A DNA stretch of 64,000 nucleotides from Marthasterias glacialis (lineage: Eukaryota; Echinodermata; Asteroidea; Forcipulatida; Asteriidae), in contig OU452222.1 of NCBI GenBank assembly GCA_911728455.2, positions 3,043,592 through 3,107,591 on the forward strand, given 5' to 3'. This document shows positions 46,701 through 57,989 of the stretch, in pieces; within the stretch, counting starts at the first letter, position 1; every line of letters starts with the position of its first letter. The notes beneath the pieces are model-generated. The model ran no database searches. It saw nothing but the letters and a program-made list of their open reading frames with translations, and was not told where the DNA came from. The translations under genes and the position numbers were made by a program.

Positions 46701-49700
46701 CTTTCCGAAAATGCCGGTCTTATGGCTGCAGGATAAATAGGGAGGATGCCAGGGACCGCGGAGTGAGGACACCCCGAGGATGTCCAGTGCATACAGCCAT
46801 GCTGTGTGTACGTCAACAATAGCTAAGGCCGCTACGTGTGTGCTGGACCGCAGCCAGCAAAAAAAAAAAAAAAAAAAAAACGCCGAAAAAAGAAGTCGGC
46901 AGCGCCAAGGCCAATAACTCCACAAATAATGGGGCTAGAGGGAATTTTCTTGTACCTGCAGTTAGCTGCTATAGTCCTGCATCCGAAAATCTGGTTTTCA
47001 TGGTCAGCCAGGGCCATCTTCCGCCTTAAAACGACCAGGGAGCGGGGCTGCTCCGAATGTGCTTCAAACGCATGTCTAATGGCACTTTTGTACACAAAGC
47101 TGTAACAGAGTAAAAACAAGACTTAGCAACGGCTCTATCTCCCAAAGTATTGGCGGAAAACTAACAAATTTGACACTGTTGGAAAGCCCTGCTCATGGGC
47201 TTTCCGAAAATGCCGGTCTTATGGCTGCAGGATAAATAGGGAGGATGCCAAGGACCGCGGAGTGAGGACACCCCGAGCATGTCCAGTGCATACAGCCATG
47301 CTGTGTGTACGTCAACAATAGCTAAGGCCGCTACGTGTGTGCTGGACCGCAGCCAGCAAAAAAAAAAAAAAAAAAAAAAAACGCCGAAAAAAGAAGTCGG
47401 CAGCGCCAAGGCCAATAACTCCACAAATAATGGGGCTAGAGGGAATTTTCTTGTACCTGCAGTTAGTTGCTATAGTCCTGCATCTGAAAATCTGGTTTTC
47501 CCGGTCAGCCAGGGCCATCTTCCGCCTTAAAACGACCAGGGAGCGGGGCTGCTCCGAATGTGCTTCAAACGCATGTCTAATGGCACTTTTGTACACAAAG
47601 CTGTAACAGAGTGAAAACAAGACTTAGCAACGGCTCTATCTCCCAAAGTATTGACGGAAAACTGACAAATCTGACACTGTTGGAAAGCCCTGCTCATGGG
47701 CTTTCCGAAAATGCTGGTCTTATGGCTGCAGGATAAATAGGGAGGATGCCAGGGACCGCGGAGTGAGGACACCCCGAAAATGTCCAGTGCGTACGGCCAT
47801 GCTGGATGTACGTCAACAATAGCCAAGCCCGCTACGTGTGTGCTGGACCGCAGCCAGCAAAAAAAAAAAAAAAACGCCGAAAAAAGAAGTCGGCAGCGCC
47901 AAGGCCAATAACTCCACAAATAATGGGGCTAAAAGAAATTTTCTTGTACCTGCAGTTAGCTGCCATAGTCCTGCATCCGAAAATCTGGTTTTCCCGGTCA
48001 GCCAGGGCCATCTTCCGCCTTGAAACGACCAGGGAGCGGGGCCGCTCCGAATGTGCTTCAAACGCATGTCTAATGGCACTTTTGTACACAAAGCTGTAAC
48101 AGAGTGAAAACAAGACTTAGCAACGGCTCTATCTCCCAAAGTATTGGCGGAAAACTGACAAATCTGACACTGTTGGAAAGCCCTGCTCATGGGCTTTCCG
48201 AAAATGCCGGTCTTATGGCTGCAGAATAAATAGGGAGGATGCCAGGGACCGCGGAGTGAGGACACCCCGAAAATGTCCAGTGCGTACGGCCATGCTGTAT
48301 GTACGTCAACAATAGCCAAGGCCGCTACGTGTGTGCTGGACCGCAGCCAGCAAAAAAAAAAAAAACAACGCCGAAAAAAAAGTCGGCAGCGCCAAGGCCA
48401 ATAACTCCACAAATAATGGGGCTAAAAGAAATTTTCTTGTACCTGCAGTTAGCTGCCATAGTCCTGCATCCGAAAATCTGGTTTTCCCGGTCAGCCAGGG
48501 CCATCTTCCGCCTTGAAACGACCAGGGAGCGGGGCTGCTCCGAATGTGCTTCAAACGCATGTCTAATGGCACTTTTGTACACTAAGCTGTAACAGAGTGA
48601 AAACAAGACTTAGCAACGGCTCTATTTCCCAAAGTATTGGCGGAAAACTGACAAATCTGACACTGTTGGAAAGCCCTGCTCATGGGCTTTCCGAAAATGC
48701 CGGTCTTATGGCTGCAGGATAAATAGGGAGGATGCCAGGGACCGCGGAGTGAGGACACCCCGAGGATGTCCAGTGCATACAGCCATGCTGTGTGTACGTC
48801 AACAATAGCTAAGGCCGCTACGTGTGTGCTGGACCGCAGCCAGCAAAAAAAAAAAAACAAAAAAAACGCCGAAAAAAGAAGTCGGCAGCGCCAAGGCCAA
48901 TAACTCCACAAATAATGGGGCTAGAGGGAATTTTCTTGTACCTGCAGTTAGCTGCTATAGTCCTGCATCTGAAAATCTGGTTTTCCCGGTCAGCCAGGGC
49001 CATTTTCCGCCTTAAAACGACCAGGGAGCGGGGCTGCTCCGAATGTGCTTCAAACGCATGTCTAATGGCACTTTTGTACACAAAGCTGTAACAGAGTGAA
49101 AACAAGACTTAACAACGGCTCTATCTCCCAAAGTATTGGCGGAAAACTGACAAATCTGACACTGTTGGAAAGCCCTGCTCATGGGCTTTCCGAAAATGCC
49201 GGTCTTATGGCTGCAGGATAAATAGGGAGGATGCCAGGGACCGCGGAGTGAGGACACCCCGAGGATGTCCAGTGCATACAGCCATGCTGTGTGTACGTCA
49301 ACAATAGCTAAGGCCGCTACGTGTGTGCTGGACCGCAGCCAGCAAAAAAAAAAAAAAAAAAAAAACGCCGAAAAAAGAAGTCGGCAGCGACAAGGCAAAT
49401 AACTCCACAAATAATGGGGCTAGAGGGAATTTTCTTGTACCTGCAGTTAGCTGCTATAGTCCTGCATCTGAAAATCTGGTTTTCCCGGTCAGCCAGGGCC
49501 ATCTTCCGCCTTGAAACGACTAGGGAGCGGGGCTGCTCCGAATGTGCTTCAAACGCATGTATAATGGCACTTTTGTACACTAAGCTGTAACAGAGTGAAA
49601 ACAAGACTTAGCAACGGCTCTATTTCCCAAAGTATTGGCGGAAAACTGACAAATCTGACACTGTTGGAAAGCCCTGCTCATGGGCTTTCCGAAAATGCCG

Positions 49701-50220
49701 GTCTTATGGCTGCAGGATAAATAGGGAGGATGCCAGGGACCGCGGAGTGAGGACACCCCGAGGATGTCCAGTGCATACAGCCATGCTGTGTGTACGTCAA
49801 CAATAGCTAAGGCCGCTACGTGTGTGCTGGACCGCAGCCAGCAAAAAAAAAAAAAAAAAAAAAACGCCGAAAAAAGAAGTCGGCAGCGCCAAGGCCAATA
49901 ACTCCACAAATAATGGGGCTAGAGGGAATTTTCTTGTACCTGCAGTTAGCTGCTATAGTCCTGCATCTGAAAATCTGGTTTTCCCGGTCAGCCAGGGCCA
50001 TCTTCCGCCTTAAAACGACCAGGGAGCGGGGCTGCTCCGAATGTGCTTCAAACGCATGTCTAATGGCACTTTTGTACACAAAGCTGTAACAGAGTGAAAA
50101 CAAGACTTAGCAACGGCTCTATCTCCCAAAGTATTGGCGGAAAACTGACAAATCTGACACTGTTGGAAAGCCCTGCTCATGGGCTTTCCGAAAATGCCGG
50201 TCTTATGGCTGCAGGATAAA
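40773..50220 (+). repeat. Six-to-seven-unit higher-order repeat, three copies
   Basis: Copies begin at 40773, 43754 and 47237, each with ATGCCAAGGACC and GAGCATG. The next unit in each (41273, 44255, 47738) has GCTGGATG with AAGCCCGCT. Following units carry GGGACCGAGG (41767, 44749), an A-tract ending ACAACGCC, CAGAATAAATAG leaders (42265, 45246, 48231) and AAGGCAAATAAC (42757, 43256, 45739, 46238, 49223). The first copy is 2,981 bp and the second 3,483 bp, a one-unit difference. The third lacks the GGGACCGAGG unit and its end is not sharp. Unit 86 has GGAAACCAGG in place of GGATGCCAGG. Confidence 0.83.
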
Positions 50221-51710
50221 TAGGGAGGATGCCAGGGACCTCGGAGTGAGGACACCCCGAGGATGTCCAGTGCATACAGCCATGCTGTGTGTACGTCAAC
50301 AATAGCTAAGGCCGCTACGTGTGTGCTGGACCGCAGCCAGCAAAAAAACAAAAACAAAAAAAAACGCCGAAAAAAGAAGTCGGCAGCGCCAAGGCCAATA
50401 ACTCCACAAATAATGGGGCTAGAGGGAATTTTCTTGTACCTGCAGTTAGCTGCTATAGTCCTGCATCTGAAAATCTGGTTTTCCCGGTCAGCCAGGGCCA
50501 TCTTCCGCCTTAAAACGACCAGGGAGCGGGGCTGCTCCGAATGTGCTTCAAACGCATGTCTAATGGCACTTTTGTACACAAAGCTGTAACAGAGTGAAAA
50601 CAAGACTTAGCAACGGCTCTATCTCCCAAAGTATTGGCGGAAAACTGACAAATCTGACACTGTTGGAAAGCCCTGCTCATGGGCTTTCCGAAAATGCCGG
50701 TCTTATGGCTGCAGCATAAATAGAAAGGATGCCAGGGACCGCGGAGTGAGGACACCCCGAGGATGTCCAGTGCATACGGCCATGCTGTATGTACGTCAAC
50801 AATAGCCAAGGCCGCTACATGTGTGCTGGACCGCAGCCAGCAAAAAAAAAAAAAACGCCGAAAAAAGAAGTCGGCAGCGCCAAGGCCAATAACTCCACAA
50901 ATAATGGGTCTAGAGGGAATTTTCTTGTACCTGCAGTTAGCTGCCATAGTCCTGCATCCGAAAATCTGGTTTTCCCGGTCAGCCAGGGCCATCTTCCGCT
51001 TTAAAACGACCGGGGAGCGGGGCTGCTCCGAATGTGCTTCAAACGCATGTCTAATGGCACTTTTGTACACAAAGCTGTAACAGAGTGAAAACAAGACTTA
51101 GCAACGGCTCTATCTCCCGAAGTATTGACGGAAAACTGACAAATCTGACACTGTTGGAAAGCCCTGCTCATGGGCTTTCCGAAAATGCCGGTCTTATGGC
51201 TGCAGGATAAATAGGGAGGATGCCAGGGACCGCGGAGTGAGGACACCCCGAAAATGTCCAGTGCATACGGCCATGCTGTATGTACGTCAACAATAGCCAA
51301 GGCCGCTACGTGTGTGCTGGACCGCAGCCAGCAAAAAAAAAAAAAAAAAAAAAACGCCGAAAAAAGAAGTCGGCAGCGCCAAGGCCAATAACTCCACAAA
51401 TAATGGGGCTAGAGGGAATTTTCTTGTACCTGCAGTTAGCTGCTATAGTCCTGCATCTGAAAATCTGGTTTTCCCGGTCAGCCAGGGCCATCTTCCGCCT
51501 TAAAACGACCAGGGAGCGGGGCTGCTCCGAATGTGCTTCAAACGCATGTCTAATGGCACTTTTGTACACAAAGCTGTAACAGAGTGAAAACAAGACTTAG
51601 CAACGGCTCTATCTCCCAAAGTATTGGCGGAAAACTGACAAATCTGACACTGTTGGAAAGCCCTGCTCATGGGCTTTCCGAAAATGCCGGTCTTATGGCT
51701 GCAGCATAAA

Positions 51711-52708
51711 TAGGGAGGATGCCAGGGACCGAGGAGTGAGGACACCCCGAGGATGTCCAGTGCATACGGCCATGCTGTATGTACGTCAACAATAGCCAAG
51801 GCCGCTACGTGTGTGCTGGACCGCAGCCAGCAAAAAAAAAAAAAAAAAAAAAACGCCGAAAAAAGAAGTCGGCAGCGCCAAGGCCAATAACTCCACAAAC
51901 AATGGGGCTAGAGGGAATTTTCTTGTACCTGCAGTTAGCTGCTATAGTCCTGCATCTGAAAATCTGGTTTTCCCGGTCAGCCAGGGCCATCTTCCGCCTT
52001 AAAACGACCAGGGAGCGGGGCTGCTCCGAATGTGCTTCAAACGCATGTCTAATGGCACTTTTGTACACAAAGCTGTAACAGAGTGAAAACAAGACTTAGC
52101 AACGGCTCTATCTCCCAAAGTATTGGCGGAAAACTGACAAATCTGACACTGTTGGAAAGCCCTGCTCATGGGCTTTCCGAAAATGCCGGTCTTATGGCTG
52201 CAGCATAAATAGGGAGGATGCCAGGGACCGAGGAGTGAGGACACCCCGAGGATGTCCAGTGCATACGGCCATGCTGTATGTACGTCAACAATAGCCAAGG
52301 CCGCTACGTGTGTGCTGGACCGCAGCCAGCAAAAAAAAAAAAAAAAAAAAAACGCCGAAAAAAGAAGTCGGCAGCGCCAAGGCCAATAACTCCACAAACA
52401 ATGGGGCTAGAGGGAATTTTCTTGTACCTGCAGTTAGCTGCTATAGTCCTGCATCTGAAAATCTGGTTTTCCCGGTCAGCCAGGGCCATCTTCCGCCTTA
52501 AAACGACCAGGGAGCGGGGCTGCTCCGAATGTGCTTCAAACGCATGTCTAATGGCACTTTTGTACACAAAGCTGTAACAGAGTGAAAACAAGACTTAGCA
52601 ACGGCTCTATCTCCCAAAGTATTGGCGGAAAACTGACAAATCTGACACTGTTGGAAAGCCCTGCTCATGGGCTTTCCGAAAATGCCGGTCTTATGGCTGC
52701 AGCATAAA
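51711..52708 (+). repeat. Single-unit tandem duplication, units 105 and 106
   Basis: Two adjacent 499-bp units share GGGACCGAGG and the private change CACAAACAATGG (51894, 52393), and I see no difference between them. This is the youngest-looking duplication in the window. Unit 107 (52709) shares the GGGACCGAGG leader but has a different body. Confidence 0.9.
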
Positions 52709-53207
52709 TAGGGAGGATGCCAGGGACCGAGGAGTGAGGACACCCCGAGGATGTCCAGTGCGTACGGCCATGCTGTATGTACGTCAACAATAGCTAAGGC
52801 CGCTACGTGTGTGCTGGACCGCAGCCAGCAAAAAAAAAAAAAAAAAAAAAACGCCGAAAAAAGAAGTCGGCAGCGCCAAGGCCAATAACTCCACAAATAA
52901 TGGGGCTAGAGGGAATTTTCTTGTACCTGCAGTTAGCTGCCATAGTCCTGCATCCGAAAATCTGGTTTTCCCGGTCAGCCAGGGCCATCTTCCGCCTTGA
53001 AACGACCAGGGAACGGGGCTGCTCCGAATGTACTTCAAACGCATGTCTAGAGGCACTTTTGTACACAAAGCTGTAACAGAGTGAAAACAAGACTTAACAA
53101 CGGCTCTATCTCCCAAAGTATTGGCGGAAAACTGACAAATCTGACACTGTTGGAAAGCCCTGCTCATGGGCTTTCCGAAAATGCCGGTCTTATGGCTGCA
53201 GGATAAA
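52709..53207 (+). repeat. Unit 107, carries a haplotype otherwise seen 35 kb away
   Basis: The second half has GGGAACGGGG, GTACTTC and GTCTAGAGG together (53010-53052), a combination otherwise found only in units 35 and 37 (16915, 17904). Its first half is unlike those units: leader GGGACCGAGG, GTGCGTACGG, type B TGTATG with type A AGCTAAGG, and an unbroken long A-tract. It is therefore a chimera. Confidence 0.8.
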
Positions 53208-53708
53208 TAGGGAGGATGCCAGGGACCGCGGAGTGAGGACACCCCGAGGATGTCCAGTGCATACAGCCATGCTGTGTGTACGTCAACAATAGCTAAGGCC
53301 GCTACGTGTGTGCTGGACCGCAGCCAGCAAAAAAACAAAAACAAAAAAAAAACGCCGAAAAAAGAAGTCGGCAGCGCCAAGGCCAATAACTCCACAAATA
53401 ATGGGGCTAGAGGGAATTTTCTTGTACCTGCAGTTAGCTGCTATAGTCCTGCATCTGAAAATCTGGTTTTCCCGGTCAGCCAGGGCCATCTTCCGCCTTA
53501 AAACGACCAGGGAGCGGGGCTACTCCGAATGTGCTTCAAACGCATGTCTAATGGCACTTTTGTACACAAAGCTGTAACAGAGTGAAAACAAGACTTAGCA
53601 ACGGCTCTATCTCCCAAAGTATTGGCGGAAAACTGACAAATCTGACACTGTTGGAAAGCCCTGCTCATGGGCTTTCCGAAAATGCCGGTCTTATGGCTGC
53701 AGCATAAA

Positions 53709-54024
53709 TAGAAAGGATGCCAGGGACCGCGGAGTGAGGACACCTGCAGTTAGCTGCTATAGTCCTGCATCTGAAAATCTGGTTTTCCCGGTCAGCCAGG
53801 GCCATCTTCCGCCTTAAAACGACCAGGGAGCGGGGCTGCTCCGAATGTGCTTCAAACGCATGTCTAATGGCACTTTTGTACACAAAGCTGTAACAGAGTG
53901 AAAACAAGACTTAGCAACGGCTCTATTTCCCAAAGTATTGGCGGAAAACTGACAAATCTGACACTGTTGGAAAGCCCTGCTCATGGGCTTTCCGAAAATG
54001 CCGGTCTTATGGCTGCAGGATAAA
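53709..54024 (+). repeat. Internally deleted unit 109 (316 bp)
   Basis: The leader TAGAAAGG...GAGGACACC joins directly to TGCAGTTAGC at 53742-53745. About 184 bp are missing compared with the next full unit, including hairpin 1, the A-tract and the GCCGA hairpin. The base triplet ACC (53742-53744) occurs at both edges of the deletion in intact units (GACACCCCG and TGTACCTGC), so the join has 3 bp of microhomology. It is the only large deletion in the window and it was not spread to other units here. Confidence 0.95.
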
Positions 54025-57000
54025 TAGGGAGGATGCCAGGGACCGCGGAGTGAGGACACCCCGAGGATGTCCAGTGCATACAGCCATGCTGTGTGTACGT
54101 CAACAATAGCTAAGGCCGCTACGTGTGTGCTGGACCGCAGCCAGCAAAAAAAAAAAAAAAAAAAAAAACGCCGAAAAAAGAAGTCGGCAGCGCCAAGGCC
54201 AATAACTCCACAAATAATGGGGCTAGAGGGAATTTTCTTGTACCTGCAGTTAGCTGCCATAGTCCTGCATCCGAAAATCTGGTTTTCCCGGTCAGCCAGG
54301 GCCATCTTCCGCCTTAAAACGACCAGGGAGCGGGGCTGCTCCGAATGTGCTTCAAACGCATGTCTAATGGCACTTTTGTACACAAAGCTGTAACAGAGTG
54401 AAAACAAGACTTAGCAACGGCTCTATCTCCCAAAGTATTGACGGAAAACTGACAAATCTGACACTGTTGGAAAGCCCTGCTCATGGGCTTTCCGAAAATG
54501 CCGGTCTTATGGCTGCAGCATAAATAGGGAGGATGCCAGGGGCTGCGGAGTGAGGACACCCCGAGGATGTCCAGTGCATACGGCCATGCTGTATGTACGT
54601 CAACAATAGCCAAGGCCGCTACGTGTGTGCTGGACCGCAGCCAGCAAAAAAAAAAAAAAAACGCCGAAAAAAGAAGTCGGCAGCGCCAAGGCCAATAACT
54701 CCACAAATAATGGGGCTAGAGGGAATTTTCTTGTACCTGCAGTTAGCTGCTATAGTCCTGCATCTGAAAATCTGGTTTTCCCGGTCAGCCAGGGCCATCT
54801 TCCGCCTTAAAACGACCAGGGAGCGGGGCTGCTCCGAATGTGCTTCAAACGCATGTCTAATGGCACTTTTGTACACAAAGCTGTAACAGAGTGAAAACAA
54901 GACTTAGCAACGGCTCTATCTCCCAAAGTATTGGCGGAAAACTGACAAATCTGACACTGTTGGAAAGCCCTGCTCATGGGCTTTCCGAAAATGCCGGTCT
55001 TATGGCTGCAGGATAAATAGGGAGGATGCCAGGGACCGCGGAGTGAGGACACCCCGAGGATGTCCAGTGCATACAGCCATGCTGTGTGTACGTCAACAAT
55101 AGCTAAGGCCGCTACGTGTGTGCTGGACCGCAGCCAGCAAAAAAACAAAAACAAAAAAAAACGCCGAAAAAAGAAGTCGGCAGCGCCAAGGCCAATAACT
55201 CCACAAATAATGGGGCTAGAGGGAATTTTCTTGTACCTGCAGTTAGCTGCTATAGTCCTGCATCTGAAAATCTGGTTTTCCCGGTCAGCCAGGGCCATCT
55301 TCCGCCTTAAAACGACCAGGGAGCGGGGCTGCTCCGAATGTGCTTCAAACGCATGTCTAATGGCACTTTTGTACACAAAGCTGTAACAGAGTGAAAACAA
55401 GACTTAGCAACGGCTCTATCTCCCAAAGTATTGGCGGAAAACTGACAAATCTGACACTGTTGGAAAGCCCTGCTCATGGGCTTTCCGAAAATGCCGGTCT
55501 TATGGCTGAAGCATAAATAGAAAGGATGCCAGGGACCGCGGAGTGAGGACACCCCGAGGATGTCCAGTGCATACGGCCATGCTGTATGTACGTCAACAAT
55601 AACCAAGGCCGCTACATGTGTGCTGGACCGCAGCCAGCAAAAAAAAAAAAAAACGCCGAAAAAAGAAGTCGGCAGCGCCAAGGCCAATAACTCCACAAAT
55701 AATGGGTCTAGAGGGAATTTTCTTGTACCTGCAGTTAGCTGCCATAGTCCTGCATCCGAAAATCTGGTTTTCCCGGTCAGCCAGGGCCATCTTCCGCTTT
55801 AAAACGACCAGGGAGCGGGGCTGCTCCGAATGTGCTTCAAACGCATGTCTAATGGCACTTTTGTACACAAAGCTGTAACAGAGTGAAAACAAGACTTAGC
55901 AACGGCTCTATCTCCCGAAGTATTGACGGAAAACTGACAAATCTGACACTGTTGGAAAGCCCTGCTCATGGGCTTTCCGAAAATGCCGGTCTTATGGCTG
56001 CAGGATAAATAGGGAGGATGCCAGGGACCGCGGAGTGAGGACACCCCGAAAATGTCCAGTGCATACGGCCATGCTGTATGTACGTCAACAATAGCCAAGG
56101 CCGCTACGTGTGTGCTGGAACGCAGCCAGCATAAAAAATAAAAAAAACGCCGAAAAAAGAAGTCGGCAGCGCCAAGGCCAATAACTCCACAAATAATGGG
56201 GCTAGAGTGAATTTTCTTGTACCTGCAGTTAGCTGCCATAGTCCTGCATCCGAAAATCTGGTTTTCCCGGTCAGCCAGGGCCATCTTCCGCCTTGAAACG
56301 ACCAGGGAGCGGGGCTGCTCCGAATGTGCTTCAAACGCATGTCTAATGGCACTTTTGTACACAAAGCTGTAACAGAGTGAAAACAAGACTTAGCAACGGC
56401 TCTATTTCCCAAAGTATTGGCGGAAAACTGACAAATCTGACACTGTTGGAAAGCCCTGCTCATGGGCTTTCCGAAAATGCCGGTCTTATGGCTGCAGGAT
56501 AAATAGGGAGGATGCCAGGGACCGCGGAGTGAGGACACCCCGAGCATGTCCAGTGGATACGGCCATGCTGTATGTACGTCAACAATAGCCAAGGCCGCTA
56601 CGTGTGTGCTGGACCGCAGCCAGCAAAAAAAAAAAAAAAACGCCGAAAAAAGAAGTCGGCAGCGCCAAGGCCAATAACTCCACAAATAATGGGGCTAGAG
56701 TGAATTTTCTTGTACCTGCAGTTAGCTGCCATAGTCCTGCATCCGAAAATCTGGTTTTCCCGGTCAGCCAGGGCCATCTTCCGCCTTGAAACGACCAGGG
56801 AGCGGGGCTGCTCCGAATGTGCTTCAAACGCATGTCTAATGGCACTTTTGTACACAAAGCTGTAACAGAGTGAAAACAAGACTTAGCAACGGCTCTATTT
56901 CCCAAAGTATTGGCGGAAAACTGACAAATCTGACACTGTTGGAAAGCCCTGCTCATGGGCTTTCCGAAAATGCCGGTCTTATGGCTGCAGGATAAATAGG

Positions 57001-57989
57001 GAGGATGCCAGGGACCGCGGAGTGAGGACACCCCGAGGATGTCCAGTGCATACATCCATGCTGTGTGTACGTCAACAATAGCTAAGGCCGCTACGTGTGT
57101 GCTGGACCGCAGCCAGCAAAAAAAAAAAAAAAAAACGCCGAAAAAAGAAGTCGGCAGCGCCAAGGCCAATAACTCCACAAATAATGGGGCTAGAGGGAAT
57201 TTTCTTGTACCTGCAGTTAGCTGCTATAGTCCTGCATCCGAAAATCTGGTTTTCCCGGTCAGCCAGGGCCATCTTCCGCCTTAAAACGACCAGGGAGCGG
57301 GGCTGCTCCGAATGTGCTTCAAACGCATGTCTAATGGCACTTTTGTACACAAAGCTGTAACAGAGTGAAAACAAGACTTAGCAACGGCTCTATCTCCCAA
57401 AGTATTGGCGGAAAACTGACAAATCTGACACTGTTGGAAAGCCCTGCTCATGGGCTTTCCGAAAATGCCGGTCTTATGGCTGCAGGATAAATAGGGAGGA
57501 TGCCAGGGACCGCGGAGTGAGGACACCCCGAGGATGTCCAGTGCATACAGCCATGCTGTGTGTACGTCAACAATAGCTAAGGCCGCTACGTGTGTGCTGG
57601 ACCGCAGCCAGCAAAAAAAAAAACAAAAAAAAACGCCGAAAAAAGAAGTCGGCAGCGCCAAGGCCAATAACTCCACAAATAATGGGGCTAGAGGGAATTT
57701 TCTTGTACCTGCAGTTAGCTGCCATAGTCCTGCATCCGAAAATCTGGTTTTCCCGGTCAGCCAGGGCCATCTTCCGCCTTGAAACGACCAGGGAGCGGGG
57801 CTGCTCCGAATGTGCTTCAAACGCATGTCTAATGGCACTTTTGTACACAAAGCTGTAACAGAGTGAAAACAAGACTGAGCAACGGCTCTATTTCCCAAAG
57901 TATTGGCGGAAAACTGACAAATCTGACACTGTTGGAAAGCCCTGCTCATGGGCTTTCCGAAAATGCCGGTCTTATGGCTGCAGGATAAA

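Larger units (their letters stand above)
50221..56503 (+). repeat. Three-unit block duplicated ten units apart, units 102-104 and 112-114
   Basis: Unit starts 50221, 50721 and 51212 recur at 55018, 55518 and 56010 (offset 4797-4798, shortened by the deleted unit at 53709). Private marks are an A-tract broken twice by C, TAGAAAGGATG, GCTACATGTG, ATGGGTCTAGAGG, CCGCTTTAAAACG and CTCCCGAAGT. Units 108-109 are a third, damaged copy of the first two. The TAGAAAGG form recurs once more at 60466. Confidence 0.83.
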
